Source of the DNA: an uncultured Dorea sp.
GTDB taxonomy: Bacteria > Bacillota > Clostridia > Lachnospirales > Lachnospiraceae
DNA: 64,000 bases
Assembly (NCBI GenBank): GCA_948602995.1
Contig: CAPEBR010000002.1
Location: forward strand, 9,794-73,793
Direction of reading: 5' to 3'
Shown: positions 35,051-44,495 of the stretch, in pieces
Position numbering within the stretch: position 1 is the first letter of the stretch
Layout: each line of letters opens with the position of its first letter
Made by a program: the position numbers and the translations under genes
Notes under the pieces: generated by a model
The model's database searches: none
What the model was told of the DNA's origin: nothing
The model's input: the letters and a program-made list of their open reading frames with translations, nothing else

Positions 35051-36097
35051 ATGAGCAGACGCAATGAAAATATACTGCTGGATGTCAGGAATATCAGCTT
35101 TTCGTTTAGAACTTATGCAGGAGAGGTACAGGCGGTGAGAGGGGTAAGTTTCTGCCTTGAGCGGGGAAAGAGCCTGGGAATCGTAGGGGAATCCGGCTGT
35201 GGAAAATCGGTTACGGCAAAATCAATCGTAGGTCTTAATACACCAGAGCCCAGGGGATTTCTTAAGGATGGGGAGATCTGGTTTGAGGGAAATGATCTGG
35301 CAAAGTTTTCTGACAGGCAGATGAGAAAGATAAGGGCCCAGGAGATACGTATGATCTTCCAGGATCCCATGACCAGTCTGAATCCCACCATGCCGGTAGG
35401 TAAGCAGATTATGGAAGGAATCTTAAAGTACGGAGATAAGACAAAACAGGAGGCGAAGAAGATTACACTGGATACTCTGGCTATGGCAGGCATTCCCAGC
35501 CCTGAGGACCGGTTTAAACAGTATCCCCATGAATTTTCAGGTGGAATGCGCCAGCGTGCCATGATCGCCCTTGCCATGGCGGTGAATCCGAAGCTTCTGA
35601 TTGCTGATGAACCGACTACTGCACTGGATGTGACGATCCAGGCACAGATTCTTGATCTGATCAAAGATATACAGAAAAAATATCATACATCCGTTATTAT
35701 GATTACCCATGACCTTGGGGTGGTGGCAAATATCGCGGATGATATTGCGGTTATGTACGCAGGTAAAGTGGTGGAGTACGGGGCGGCTGAAGATATCTTC
35801 GAGCATCCGGCCCATCCGTATACATGGGGCGTCCTTCAGTCCATCCCGCCAGAGGATACAAGCAGCAGGGAGCCGCTGCACCCGATTCTTGGAACGCCCC
35901 CGGATCTGTTCAGCCCGCCGCAGGGCTGTCCATTCGCGGCCAGATGCCCGTATGCCATGAAGGCCTGTACGTCTCTGTACCCGCCGGTATATACGCAGAC
36001 GGGCGAATCACACTGGGCATCCTGCTGGCTTTACCACCAGAAGGCAATGCCGGTTGTGAATCCTATTACTGAAGAGGAGGTGGCGAAGCATGAGTAA
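35051..36097 (+). CDS. oppD: Peptide ABC transporter ATPase (DppD/OppD)
   Basis: This 348-residue ATPase drives the peptide importer. Walker A is GESGCGKS (residues ~49-56), the signature motif is FSGGMRQRAMIA, and Walker B is LLIADEPTTALD. The C-terminal extension HPYTWGVLQSIP and the Cys-rich GCPFAARCPYAMKAC are typical of the OppD/DppD group, where four Cys bind an Fe-S cluster. It overlaps oppF by 8 nt, consistent with a stoichiometric pair. Confidence 0.95.
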   Translation: MSRRNENILLDVRNISFSFRTYAGEVQAVRGVSFCLERGKSLGIVGESGCGKSVTAKSIVGLNTPEPRGFLKDGEIWFEGNDLAKFSDRQMRKIRAQEIRMIFQDPMTSLNPTMPVGKQIMEGILKYGDKTKQEAKKITLDTLAMAGIPSPEDRFKQYPHEFSGGMRQRAMIALAMAVNPKLLIADEPTTALDVTIQAQILDLIKDIQKKYHTSVIMITHDLGVVANIADDIAVMYAGKVVEYGAAEDIFEHPAHPYTWGVLQSIPPEDTSSREPLHPILGTPPDLFSPPQGCPFAARCPYAMKACTSLYPPVYTQTGESHWASCWLYHQKAMPVVNPITEEEVAKHE

Positions 36098-37061
36098 AGA
36101 TATCATTCTGGAAACCCATGATCTAAAGAAGTATTTTAAGATAAAGGGAGGCAGAGTCGTAAAAGCGGTGGATGGAGTTTCCATCCAGGTAGAGAGAGGA
36201 AAGACGCTGGGCCTTGCAGGGGAATCCGGCTGTGGAAAATCAACTCTGGGACGTACTCTGATCCGTATCTATGAGCCTTCGGGCGGCGCCATTACGCTGA
36301 ACGGAAAGGATGTGAGCGGGAAGAGCACGAAGCGTTTCAGGCAGGAGCTGGCCAGAAGCATTCAGATGATCTTCCAGGATCCTTATGCCTGCCTGAATCC
36401 CCGTATGACCGTTTCCCAGATTATTTCAGAAGGGTGGGATCTGAACCGGGATATTCATATGACGCCGGCAGAAAAAAAGGAACGCGTCCTTGGGCTTCTG
36501 CAGACCGTAGGACTGAATAGGGAGCATGCAAACAGGTTTCCCCATGAGTTTTCCGGCGGGCAGCGGCAGAGAATCGGAATTGCCAGGGCGCTTTCCATGC
36601 ATCCGGAGCTGATTATCTGTGACGAGCCGATCAGTGCGTTGGACGTCTCGATTCAGGCGCAGGTTATGAATCTCCTTCTGAATCTCCAGAGGGAGCAGCA
36701 GCTGTCTTACATTTTTGTTGCACATGACCTTTCCATGGTACGGTATATTTCCGATACAGTGGCAGTTATGTACCTGGGAAGTATTATGGAGTATGCATCC
36801 AACGGGGAACTTTACGGGCATCCCCAGCATCCCTATACGAAAGCGCTGTTTTCTGCCATTCCGGTGGCGAATCCGAAGACAGAAAAAAAGCGGAGCCGCA
36901 TTCAGCTTGAAGGAGAGATTCCAAGCCCGATCAACGCTCCAAAGGGCTGCAAGTTCTGCACCCGGTGCCCGTATGCAAAGCCGGTCTGCCATGAAGAGCC
37001 CCCAAAACTAAAGGAGTGCGCGCCGGACCATCTAGTGGCATGCCACCTGGTAAATGAATGA
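36090..37061 (+). CDS. oppF: Peptide ABC transporter ATPase (DppF/OppF)
   Basis: This 323-residue ATPase is the second nucleotide-binding subunit of the importer. Walker A is GESGCGKST, the signature is FSGGQRQRIGIARAL, and Walker B is LIICDEPISALD. The C-terminal Cys cluster GCKFCTRCPYAKPVC matches oppD. It overlaps oppD by 8 nt and is followed 64 nt later by the binding-protein gene. This order, with the binding protein last, is common in clostridia. Confidence 0.95.
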   Translation: MSKDIILETHDLKKYFKIKGGRVVKAVDGVSIQVERGKTLGLAGESGCGKSTLGRTLIRIYEPSGGAITLNGKDVSGKSTKRFRQELARSIQMIFQDPYACLNPRMTVSQIISEGWDLNRDIHMTPAEKKERVLGLLQTVGLNREHANRFPHEFSGGQRQRIGIARALSMHPELIICDEPISALDVSIQAQVMNLLLNLQREQQLSYIFVAHDLSMVRYISDTVAVMYLGSIMEYASNGELYGHPQHPYTKALFSAIPVANPKTEKKRSRIQLEGEIPSPINAPKGCKFCTRCPYAKPVCHEEPPKLKECAPDHLVACHLVNE

Positions 37062-37125
37062 TCTTATGGCATGGGAATCCAGGTTCCCCGCCATAAATCA
37101 GAATAAAAAAAGGAGGAAAAGAAAC

Positions 37126-38805
37126 ATGAAGAAACGAGTAAAAAAGGGTATGAGTCTATTTCTGATGCTGGCAATGGTGATCTGTCTGACTGCCTGCGGC
37201 GGGGGAAGCAATAAGGAGACTGACGGAAAAACAAAAACAGACGGGAGCACAGCAGCAGACAGCACATCTGGAGGAGAGCTGGCAGACGAGCAGGTTTTGG
37301 GAATCTACCGTAAGACCGAACCTGCCACATTAGACCCGTGGGTAAATAACTCCGGTGAGGCCGGGACAATGGTGGCGGCAGTTCACGAGCCAATGCTGAG
37401 AAAGTCAGACAATGACAAGGGCTATGAGCCTGCTCTTATGACGGATTACACCGTAAGCGACGACCATACGGTCCATACACTGACCTTAAGAGAGGGTGCG
37501 AAGTGGTCAGATGGAACAGATATTACGGCTGACGATATCGTTTACAGCATCCAGAGGGCGCTTGACCAGAACCTGGGATCTGAGATTGCATACAAATATT
37601 ATGTGATTAAAAATGCAGAAGCTTTCTATAAAGGCGAAGCTGGCGCCGAAGAGCTTGGGGTAAAGGCATCAGGAAACCAGATTGAGATTACAACCAGTGA
37701 GCCCTGTGATTATTTCCAGGATATACTGACAGGTTCACAGTTCTGCCCGGTACAGAAGAAGGCGGCAGAGGAATTCGGAGACGCCTACGGAACAGATGTG
37801 GATAAGACAGTAGCATCCGGCCCATTTAAGCTCACAGAATGGGTACATGAAAACAGTATGGTTCTTGAAAAGAATGAAAATTACTGGGATGCAGAAAATG
37901 TAACGCTTGAAAAGATCAATATTACCATTACGTCTGATGATAACACGGTACAGGGAATGTATCAGAATGACGAACTGGGGATTCTGCAGGTAAAGGAAGA
38001 ACTTCTGGAGCAGTACAGCAGTGAGAACATCACAGACGTCTCCAGCCTGAAGGTAACCTTCATTGAATTCAATCCGAATAACAATGAATTTATGGCAAAT
38101 AAAAATATCCGCGAAGCTTTGTCAATTGCCTTTAACCGGAAGGTCTTCGCAGAGCAGGTTATGCATAACGGAGAGCTGGCTGCCTATGGCCTTGTCCCCA
38201 GAGGAGTAAAAGGAACGGATGGCGGAGATTTCCGTGACCAGGCCGGAGACATTGTGACGGATGCTTCTGACCAGTCCGAGATTGACCGGGCAAACGAGCT
38301 TCTTGATGCAGGGCTTAAGGAAATTGGAAAGACAAAGGAAGAGATGGAAAAGGGATTCTCCATCCAGTGTCTGGAAAGCGGGAAGAATCAGGCGCAGGCA
38401 ATTCAGAATATGTGGAAGACGAATCTTGGGATTGAGATGCCGGTAAGTGTTCTTGAGATTAACGTACTTCTTCCGATGCTGACAGGCGGAACCTTTGACT
38501 GTGTAATCGGCGGCGGCCAGGATTCCGAGTACAGGGATCCACAGGGCTTCATGCAGTTTATTTATGACGAAGGAAAATGGGACAATGATGAGTTCAAGGC
38601 ACTGGTGGAAAAGGCACACAGCCAGACAGGGGATGAGAGGATCCGGACATGGATGGACATTGAGAAAATGGTTCTAAATAACTTTATCTATATCCCACAG
38701 ATCTATGCAGAGAATCACTGGGCTGTAAAGCCGTATATACAGGGGCTTAAGATCTTTGATTATGGCTATGAGTTTGACTTTAAGTATGTGTCTGTTACAA
38801 AGTAA
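37126..38805 (+). CDS. oppA: Peptide-binding lipoprotein (OppA/DppA, SBP family 5)
   Basis: This 559-residue extracellular binding protein captures peptides for the importer. A lipoprotein signal is visible (MKKRVKKGMSLF, then a hydrophobic run and lipobox LTAC), followed by a Gly/Ser/Thr/Asp-rich linker. The mature domain shows family 5 features: EPATLDPWVNNSGEAG, LREGAKWSDGTDITADDIVYSI, and VASGPFKLTEW. The start at 37126 has AGGAGG; Met at 37054 is rejected. Acidic character suggests possible preference for particular peptides, but the ligand cannot be read from the sequence. Confidence 0.94.
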   Translation: MKKRVKKGMSLFLMLAMVICLTACGGGSNKETDGKTKTDGSTAADSTSGGELADEQVLGIYRKTEPATLDPWVNNSGEAGTMVAAVHEPMLRKSDNDKGYEPALMTDYTVSDDHTVHTLTLREGAKWSDGTDITADDIVYSIQRALDQNLGSEIAYKYYVIKNAEAFYKGEAGAEELGVKASGNQIEITTSEPCDYFQDILTGSQFCPVQKKAAEEFGDAYGTDVDKTVASGPFKLTEWVHENSMVLEKNENYWDAENVTLEKINITITSDDNTVQGMYQNDELGILQVKEELLEQYSSENITDVSSLKVTFIEFNPNNNEFMANKNIREALSIAFNRKVFAEQVMHNGELAAYGLVPRGVKGTDGGDFRDQAGDIVTDASDQSEIDRANELLDAGLKEIGKTKEEMEKGFSIQCLESGKNQAQAIQNMWKTNLGIEMPVSVLEINVLLPMLTGGTFDCVIGGGQDSEYRDPQGFMQFIYDEGKWDNDEFKALVEKAHSQTGDERIRTWMDIEKMVLNNFIYIPQIYAENHWAVKPYIQGLKIFDYGYEFDFKYVSVTK

Positions 38806-38814
38806 GAGGAAAAG

Positions 38815-40368
38815 ATGATGATGCAGTGGAAAGAGGATCTCCTGAAGGAAGCCAGGGAAAGGGCGCTTGAGGAGGTAAAAGCACTGACTGTGTACGGGCA
38901 GGACAATCCATATGAGAGAATACTGGAAAAAGCAAATCCAGAGGATGACAGCTGGATGGAACAGTACGGCTTTCCGGTCACAGAGCTGGAGCGTGAAATG
39001 ATGCGTTTCTGGTTTCGTGTCCCGAAGGAGAAGCTTGAAGCAATGGGGAATGTGATAGCGGAGGCATTTCTACATGGATTTATCAGCCAGAGCCGAGACA
39101 GAAGAGACAGAAGACGGGTACGTTTCTTTTATCAGACCGGTCAGGAGGCACTGGCAAAGGAAACTGTGTGTGCGCTGAAGGAGAAGGGCCTGCTTCCTGT
39201 GATCACAAAGCCTAAGGGGCTGTCCGGAAAGAGCAGGAAACAGGAGGTGCATTTGTCAGATGAGGGGCTTTTTGAGATGGAGTGCGCGGCATATGGGGAA
39301 GCAATGCGCTGCTTTGAAAAGGAGCTTAAGGATACCTGCGGTATGATCGGGATTGATCAGTTCGGGGAGGAGGCCTCTTATGGGGCGTCTTCCCAGGGAG
39401 AGGGCAGCCCTTCGGAAAAGGAGAGGGAACTCTCTGCACGTCTCAGTGCAGCAAAAGCCGGACAGGAAGCAGAGTGGATCAGGCCGTCGGAAATCTCCTT
39501 CTGTAAGGTCGCATTTCCAAACATGCTGGTAGGGGACCGGTTTGAACAGATCTTTCAGGATTTTTATGACCTTAATATGCAGCAGCCGGAAGCCTTCGAG
39601 AGATACCAGCAGGCGCTTATCGGCGGGCTTGATACTTGTGAATATGTGGAGATGAAGGGATTTGGGGGAAATGAGACAGATCTTCGGATTCACCTGGGAG
39701 AGCTAAGCAATCCGGAGAAAGAGACAAAGTTTTTAAACTGCGGAGGCGATCTTAATATCCCTTACGGTGAAGTCTTCACCACGCCGCGTCTTGGGGGCAC
39801 GGCCGGGCGGCTTCATGTGGAGGAAATATGCCTGAAGGGAATCTTTTACCATGGACTTAAGATTGATTTTAAGGATGGCCGTGTGACGGATGCAAACTGT
39901 CTTGAGGGTAAGAAGCATGTGGTGGAGAACCTGCTTTATCCCCATGAAAATATAACAATGGGAGAATTTGCAGTGGGCACAAATACCAGGGCGTATGCCC
40001 TTGCCGAAAAATATGGGATTGGCCCGCGGATGCCGATTCTTCTCTATGAGAAGATGGGCCCGCACATTGCGATCGGGGATCCGTGCTTTGCAAGATCCGA
40101 GGAAGCGCCGATCTATAACATGTATGACCAGAAGGAGATGGTCTGCAGGGCGAACGAGGTGACGGAAAGGAGCTGCGAAAAGGAACGGGTCTATTACGAG
40201 AAGCATATTGACATTACCCTGCCCTACCATCAGGTGGAATATCTGCGGGGAATCCGCCCGGACGGCTCCATGCTGTATTTCATCCGAAAGGGAAGATTCG
40301 TGCTGGAAGGCACGGAAGGGCTAAACGAGGGATTTTCATGGTTTAAAGAAAGGAACGAAGAGAAATAA
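38815..40368 (+). CDS. Aminopeptidase, family M29
   Basis: This 517-residue protein matches the M29 metallo-aminopeptidases (AmpS/AmpT/aminopeptidase II), which remove N-terminal residues from short peptides using Co2+ or Zn2+. The conserved metal-site blocks are NIPYGEVFTTP, NITMGEFAVGTN and KMGPHIAIGD in the C-terminal half. An N-terminal ~230-residue extension is longer than in typical ~410-residue members. It is directly after the peptide-binding lipoprotein (9 nt) and its stop overlaps the next start by 1 nt (TAATG). It should trim imported peptides in the cytoplasm. Confidence 0.88.
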   Translation: MMMQWKEDLLKEARERALEEVKALTVYGQDNPYERILEKANPEDDSWMEQYGFPVTELEREMMRFWFRVPKEKLEAMGNVIAEAFLHGFISQSRDRRDRRRVRFFYQTGQEALAKETVCALKEKGLLPVITKPKGLSGKSRKQEVHLSDEGLFEMECAAYGEAMRCFEKELKDTCGMIGIDQFGEEASYGASSQGEGSPSEKERELSARLSAAKAGQEAEWIRPSEISFCKVAFPNMLVGDRFEQIFQDFYDLNMQQPEAFERYQQALIGGLDTCEYVEMKGFGGNETDLRIHLGELSNPEKETKFLNCGGDLNIPYGEVFTTPRLGGTAGRLHVEEICLKGIFYHGLKIDFKDGRVTDANCLEGKKHVVENLLYPHENITMGEFAVGTNTRAYALAEKYGIGPRMPILLYEKMGPHIAIGDPCFARSEEAPIYNMYDQKEMVCRANEVTERSCEKERVYYEKHIDITLPYHQVEYLRGIRPDGSMLYFIRKGRFVLEGTEGLNEGFSWFKERNEEK

Positions 40369-41558
40369 TGAAAACACTTTACTTTGGAAAGTGGATGTAT
40401 ACGGCAGATGAAAAGGGAACGGTGCTTAAAGACTTTGGGATGCTTGCAGAGGATGGCAGAATTGTGTGGATTAAGCCGCGCCAGGAAGCAGAGGAAGAGA
40501 CGGCAGATAAGGTGGTAACACTAGGAGAATCTTACGTGGCTCCTGGTTTTATTGACAGCCATGTGCATCTGGTTCCGAACGGGGGATGGAATGAGGAGAC
40601 TCCCAATGAGGAGAGGAAGAACGCCGCTCTGGTCTGCGAAGGTGTATCGAATGCCAGAGAGCTTCTAAAGGCGGGGGTCGTGGCATGCCGCGACCTGGGG
40701 TCCTATAAAGGATATGCGCTTGGTATCCGGGATGCAGTAAAGAAAGGGCTTCTTGAAGGGCCGGAGATTGTGGCATGCGGTTATGCGGTATGTGCCAGGG
40801 GCGGCCATGGCTATGAGATCGGCTATGAGGTAAACGGAGCAGACGAGATGAGAGGCGCTGTCAGGCAGGTTGTAAAGGACGGTGCTGACGTGGTGAAGAT
40901 TATGGCTTCCGGGGGAGTGAATTCCCCAGGACCAGAGCCTGGACCCTGTGAGCTTACGAAAGAGGAGATCTGGTGTGCGGTAGAGACAGCGCATGCGTGG
41001 GGGAGAAAGACCGGCGTGCACGCCCACGGGAATACGGCAATCCGCCGCTGTGTGAAGGCAGGCGTGGATTCTGTGGAGCACGGTGTATTCATGACAGAGG
41101 ATATTATGGATATGATGGCAGAAATGGGGACATTTCTTGTGCCTACCCTGTGCGCGCCCTACTATGCGGTGACAGAGGGCCTTAAAAGGGAGCCGGATAA
41201 TCCGGACCACGCAAAGAGCCAGGAGGTTCTAAAAAGGCACAGGGATGTGCTGAAGCGATGCGCCGAAAAGGGGGTAAAGATCGCCATGGGAACTGACGCT
41301 GGCTGTCCCTTTAATCCCTTCCGTGAGGCAGCCTATGAGATGGTGCTGATGGTGGAGGCGGGCCTTACGCCCAGGCAGGCCCTTGATGCGGCCACAAGGG
41401 GCGGAGCCGGGCTTTTAGGCCTTGACAGTCTCGGAAGCCTGGAAGCCGGGAAGGCGGCAAGTTTTGTCTGCCTTTCAGGAAATCCGCTTGAAGATATTGA
41501 ACATGTCCGTAATGTAGAGGCGGTTTATCTGAATGGAAAAAAGGTAAATCTTGAGTAA
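40368..41558 (+). CDS. Metal-dependent amidohydrolase (prolidase-like group)
   Basis: This 396-residue protein belongs to the amidohydrolase superfamily, in the group that includes Xaa-Pro and Xaa-Arg dipeptidases and imidazolonepropionase-like enzymes. The metal motif GFIDSHVHL is at residues ~62-70, the bridging-Lys segment VVKIMASGGV near 180, HAHGNTAIR near 222, VEHGVF near 243, and the catalytic Asp in MGTDAGCPF. Next to an oligopeptide importer and two peptidases, a dipeptidase role is the most likely, though lactams or other cyclic amides are possible. It starts on the stop of the M29 gene. Confidence 0.85.
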   Translation: MKTLYFGKWMYTADEKGTVLKDFGMLAEDGRIVWIKPRQEAEEETADKVVTLGESYVAPGFIDSHVHLVPNGGWNEETPNEERKNAALVCEGVSNARELLKAGVVACRDLGSYKGYALGIRDAVKKGLLEGPEIVACGYAVCARGGHGYEIGYEVNGADEMRGAVRQVVKDGADVVKIMASGGVNSPGPEPGPCELTKEEIWCAVETAHAWGRKTGVHAHGNTAIRRCVKAGVDSVEHGVFMTEDIMDMMAEMGTFLVPTLCAPYYAVTEGLKREPDNPDHAKSQEVLKRHRDVLKRCAEKGVKIAMGTDAGCPFNPFREAAYEMVLMVEAGLTPRQALDAATRGGAGLLGLDSLGSLEAGKAASFVCLSGNPLEDIEHVRNVEAVYLNGKKVNLE

Positions 41559-41573
41559 AAAGGGGGATATGAG

Positions 41574-42755
41574 ATGGCAGAGTTTTCATTTTACCAGCCT
41601 GTGAGGATGGAGTTTGGATCCGGTAAGCTTGAAAGCGCCGGGGAGATCACTGCCTCCTTCGGGGACAGCTGTCTTTTGGTTACAACAACGAACTCGGAGG
41701 ACGTACTGCGTCCGCTGTATGACCGGGTGAAGGGAATCCTTGAGAAGGCGGGAGTGAGGTACATACATTTTGACGAGGTGGTGCCGAATCCGGACATCAG
41801 GGGGATTGAGAAGGCAATTGGTATTGTAAAAAGGGAGAGGCTTCAGGTCATACTGGCTGTGGGAGGCGGAAGCTCCATAGATACGGCAAAGGCAGTCTCT
41901 CTGTTTTGGGAGTCAGAAGGGATTGACTGGAAAAAGGTGATTTCCGAGTATTCAAGTCCCACAGAGGTCTATGGGCTCCCGGGAAGCAGTGTTCTTCCTG
42001 TTATTGCGGCGCCGACCACAGCAGGAACCGGCAGCGAGATGACCCAGGCAATGATTGTCTCGGATCATGAGAAGAATATGAAGGAATGTGTGTATCACCA
42101 GGCAGTCTTTCCGAAGGTGGCGATTATTGACCCAGAGCTTACCAGGACGCTGCCGTCGTATCCAACGGCAGTGACGGGATTTGATGCATTTACCCATTCC
42201 TTTGAAAGCTATATGAGGGAGCTTGCTTCCCCATATACGTCTCTGCTCGGGACGGAAGCCATGAAGATCATCATTGAGGTATTGCCGAAGCTTCTGAGGG
42301 AGCCGTCCAACATGGCGTACAGGGAGGAAATGTCAAGGGCAGCCGCATTTTCAGGGATTTCCCTAAGCAATGCGTCTGCGTCCATTCCCCATCCTTTAAG
42401 TGAAGTGATCGGGGGAGTAGTTCCTGGAATCGCCCACGGGCAGTGTCTGGCGTGTCTTTACCCTGCCTATGTGCGCTATCAGGTTACACAGGAGCCGGAG
42501 AAATGCGCCAGGGTCGCCAGGCTTTTTGACAGTTCCCTTACGGAAGTATCTGACGGCGAGGCGGCATTGGCGCTTCCGGGGCAGATTGAGGAATTCTTAA
42601 AGAAAACCGGACTTTTCCATACACTTTCCGAACTCGGGGTTACCAGGGAGGAATTTGGTGAGATGAAGAAAAATCCTGTGCTTCAGTTCCTGCCCTTTGC
42701 ATCGCCTGAAATTCTTTCTGGTATTTTGGATGAGAGCTATGGAGGGAGACTATGA
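41574..42755 (+). CDS. Iron-containing alcohol dehydrogenase
   Basis: This 393-residue enzyme belongs to the type III (iron-activated) alcohol dehydrogenases. The NAD(P)-binding GGGSSIDTAKAV motif is at residues ~97-108, the TTAGTGSEMTQ segment near 147-157, and the iron ligands Asp and His are in TGFDAFTHSFE and the later HPLSEVIGG and IAHGQCLA segments. It probably reduces aldehydes made when amino acids are degraded, re-oxidising NADH, which would fit a peptide fermentation operon; the actual substrate is unknown. The next gene overlaps it by 4 nt. Confidence 0.92.
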   Translation: MAEFSFYQPVRMEFGSGKLESAGEITASFGDSCLLVTTTNSEDVLRPLYDRVKGILEKAGVRYIHFDEVVPNPDIRGIEKAIGIVKRERLQVILAVGGGSSIDTAKAVSLFWESEGIDWKKVISEYSSPTEVYGLPGSSVLPVIAAPTTAGTGSEMTQAMIVSDHEKNMKECVYHQAVFPKVAIIDPELTRTLPSYPTAVTGFDAFTHSFESYMRELASPYTSLLGTEAMKIIIEVLPKLLREPSNMAYREEMSRAAAFSGISLSNASASIPHPLSEVIGGVVPGIAHGQCLACLYPAYVRYQVTQEPEKCARVARLFDSSLTEVSDGEAALALPGQIEEFLKKTGLFHTLSELGVTREEFGEMKKNPVLQFLPFASPEILSGILDESYGGRL

Positions 42756-44446
42756 TCAGATTTCAGGACATTCCTTTCACACGGCTTGATATGGGGCGGT
42801 ACCGGAGGCATTTTGAAGAAGAACTTGAACGTCTTAAGGAAGCCGGCAGCTTTGAGGAGGCTTATGACGCACTCCTTGATCTTGATACGCTGATGGTGAA
42901 ATATCAGACCATGGCAGGAATCTGCGAGATTCGCAGTACAATGGATGTTACAGACGAATTTTATAAGGAGGAGAGCCAGCGCTGCGATCAGATCCGGCCA
43001 GAGTACGAGGCGCTCTTAAGCAGCCTGCAGCAGGCGCTCCTTAAGAACCCTTACAGGAAGAGGATAGAGGATTATACAGGCAGTGAATTCTTTTTACGGG
43101 CAGAGAAAAGGACCAGATGTTTCTCCGAAGATATTTTAGAAGAGCGGAGGATGGAAAACCGCCTGTCTGCCAGGTATTCGGAACTTACCGCAACGCTTAA
43201 GGGAAGAACCGGGGAGGGGGAGGAGGTTCCCCTTCTGGCCCTGAATGAGAAGATGGAGAGTGGAGACCACAATGTACGCGCCAGGTATCACAGAATCTGG
43301 GAAGAAGCCTGGGAAGGGGCGGCAGAAGAGCTGGATGAGCTTTATGACAGGCTTGTAAAGGTGAGGACAAAGATCGCAGAAAAGCTAGGGATGGAAAGCT
43401 ATACTGAGGCCGGATACTGTTGTATGGGCCGTACGTGCTATACCAGGGAGCAGGTGGCGGATTTCCGGGAGGCGGTAAAGCATGAGCTTGTGCCAGTGGT
43501 GGAGCGCTTATTTGCGGAGCAGAAAGAACGGCTCGGGGCGGAGGTTCTGTATCACTATGATGAAAACTTTAATTTTCCTGGGGAGAAGTCTGTTCTTCCG
43601 GCAGACGCCATAGAAGCCTTCCGGCACATCTTCGGGAAGATGTCAAAGGAGACGGCTGTTTATTTTGAAGAGCTTGCGGCGGGGGAATACTATGACCTTA
43701 AGATACGCCCCGGGAAGATTAACGGAGCCTACTCGAATCTTGTGGGAAGGTATCATATGCCTTTTATCTTCGAGACTTATGACGCAACGCCGAAGGCGTT
43801 CAGTACCTTTGCACACGAGGCAGGACACGGCTTCCACTCCTGGCTTAAGAGGAGTGAGCCCTTTGGCTTCATGGAGGATTGCAGCGCGGAGCTTGCAGAG
43901 ACCCACTCCATGAGTATGGAATTTCTTATATGGCCTTATCTTGATATTGTTATGCCGCCAGGACAGATTGAGAAGTATAAGTATCAGCAGCTTAAAAATG
44001 CGTTATCTTTTATTACATACGGATGTGCTGTGGATGAGTTTCAGGAAACGGTCTATGACAGGCCAGCCATGACGCCTTCAGACAGGCTGGATCTTTGGAA
44101 ACGCCTTGAAAGGGAATATATGCCCTTTAGGAGCTATGAGAACCAGAGTTTTTTAAGGGAGGGACGCTTCTGGCAGAAGCAGACCCATATCTATAAATGG
44201 CCTTTTTACTATATTGACTATGTGCTCGCCCAGGTATGTGCGCTGCAGGTGCATTTTCTGAATGAAGAAAACCATGAGGAGGGTATGCGCTGCTATATGG
44301 AGATCCTGCGCTTAAGCGGAAGGTATGGTTTTACAGATACGCTGCGTATGGCAGGACTTGCCTCTCCCTTTGAGAAGGAGACCATCCGCACGCTTACGCA
44401 GAAGGCGCTCTCTGCACTTGGGAAGCTTGCCGTACCGCATTCCTAA
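42752..44446 (+). CDS. Oligoendopeptidase, family M3
   Basis: This 564-residue zinc peptidase matches the M3 family (PepF/oligoendopeptidase type), which cuts peptides of about 5-15 residues in the cytoplasm. The zinc motif HEAGH is at residues 355-359 (FAHEAGHGFHSWL), and the third ligand Glu lies in the following CSAELAETHSMSMEF segment. The rest is helical as expected. The start overlaps the stop of the dehydrogenase gene by 4 nt (ATGA), so translation is probably coupled. With the M29 enzyme it gives endo- and exo-cleavage of imported peptides. Confidence 0.93.
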   Translation: MIRFQDIPFTRLDMGRYRRHFEEELERLKEAGSFEEAYDALLDLDTLMVKYQTMAGICEIRSTMDVTDEFYKEESQRCDQIRPEYEALLSSLQQALLKNPYRKRIEDYTGSEFFLRAEKRTRCFSEDILEERRMENRLSARYSELTATLKGRTGEGEEVPLLALNEKMESGDHNVRARYHRIWEEAWEGAAEELDELYDRLVKVRTKIAEKLGMESYTEAGYCCMGRTCYTREQVADFREAVKHELVPVVERLFAEQKERLGAEVLYHYDENFNFPGEKSVLPADAIEAFRHIFGKMSKETAVYFEELAAGEYYDLKIRPGKINGAYSNLVGRYHMPFIFETYDATPKAFSTFAHEAGHGFHSWLKRSEPFGFMEDCSAELAETHSMSMEFLIWPYLDIVMPPGQIEKYKYQQLKNALSFITYGCAVDEFQETVYDRPAMTPSDRLDLWKRLEREYMPFRSYENQSFLREGRFWQKQTHIYKWPFYYIDYVLAQVCALQVHFLNEENHEEGMRCYMEILRLSGRYGFTDTLRMAGLASPFEKETIRTLTQKALSALGKLAVPHS

Positions 44447-44495
44447 ACCACAAAATACCTTTTGACTCTTACATCATAACATGAGGAGGTTGCAG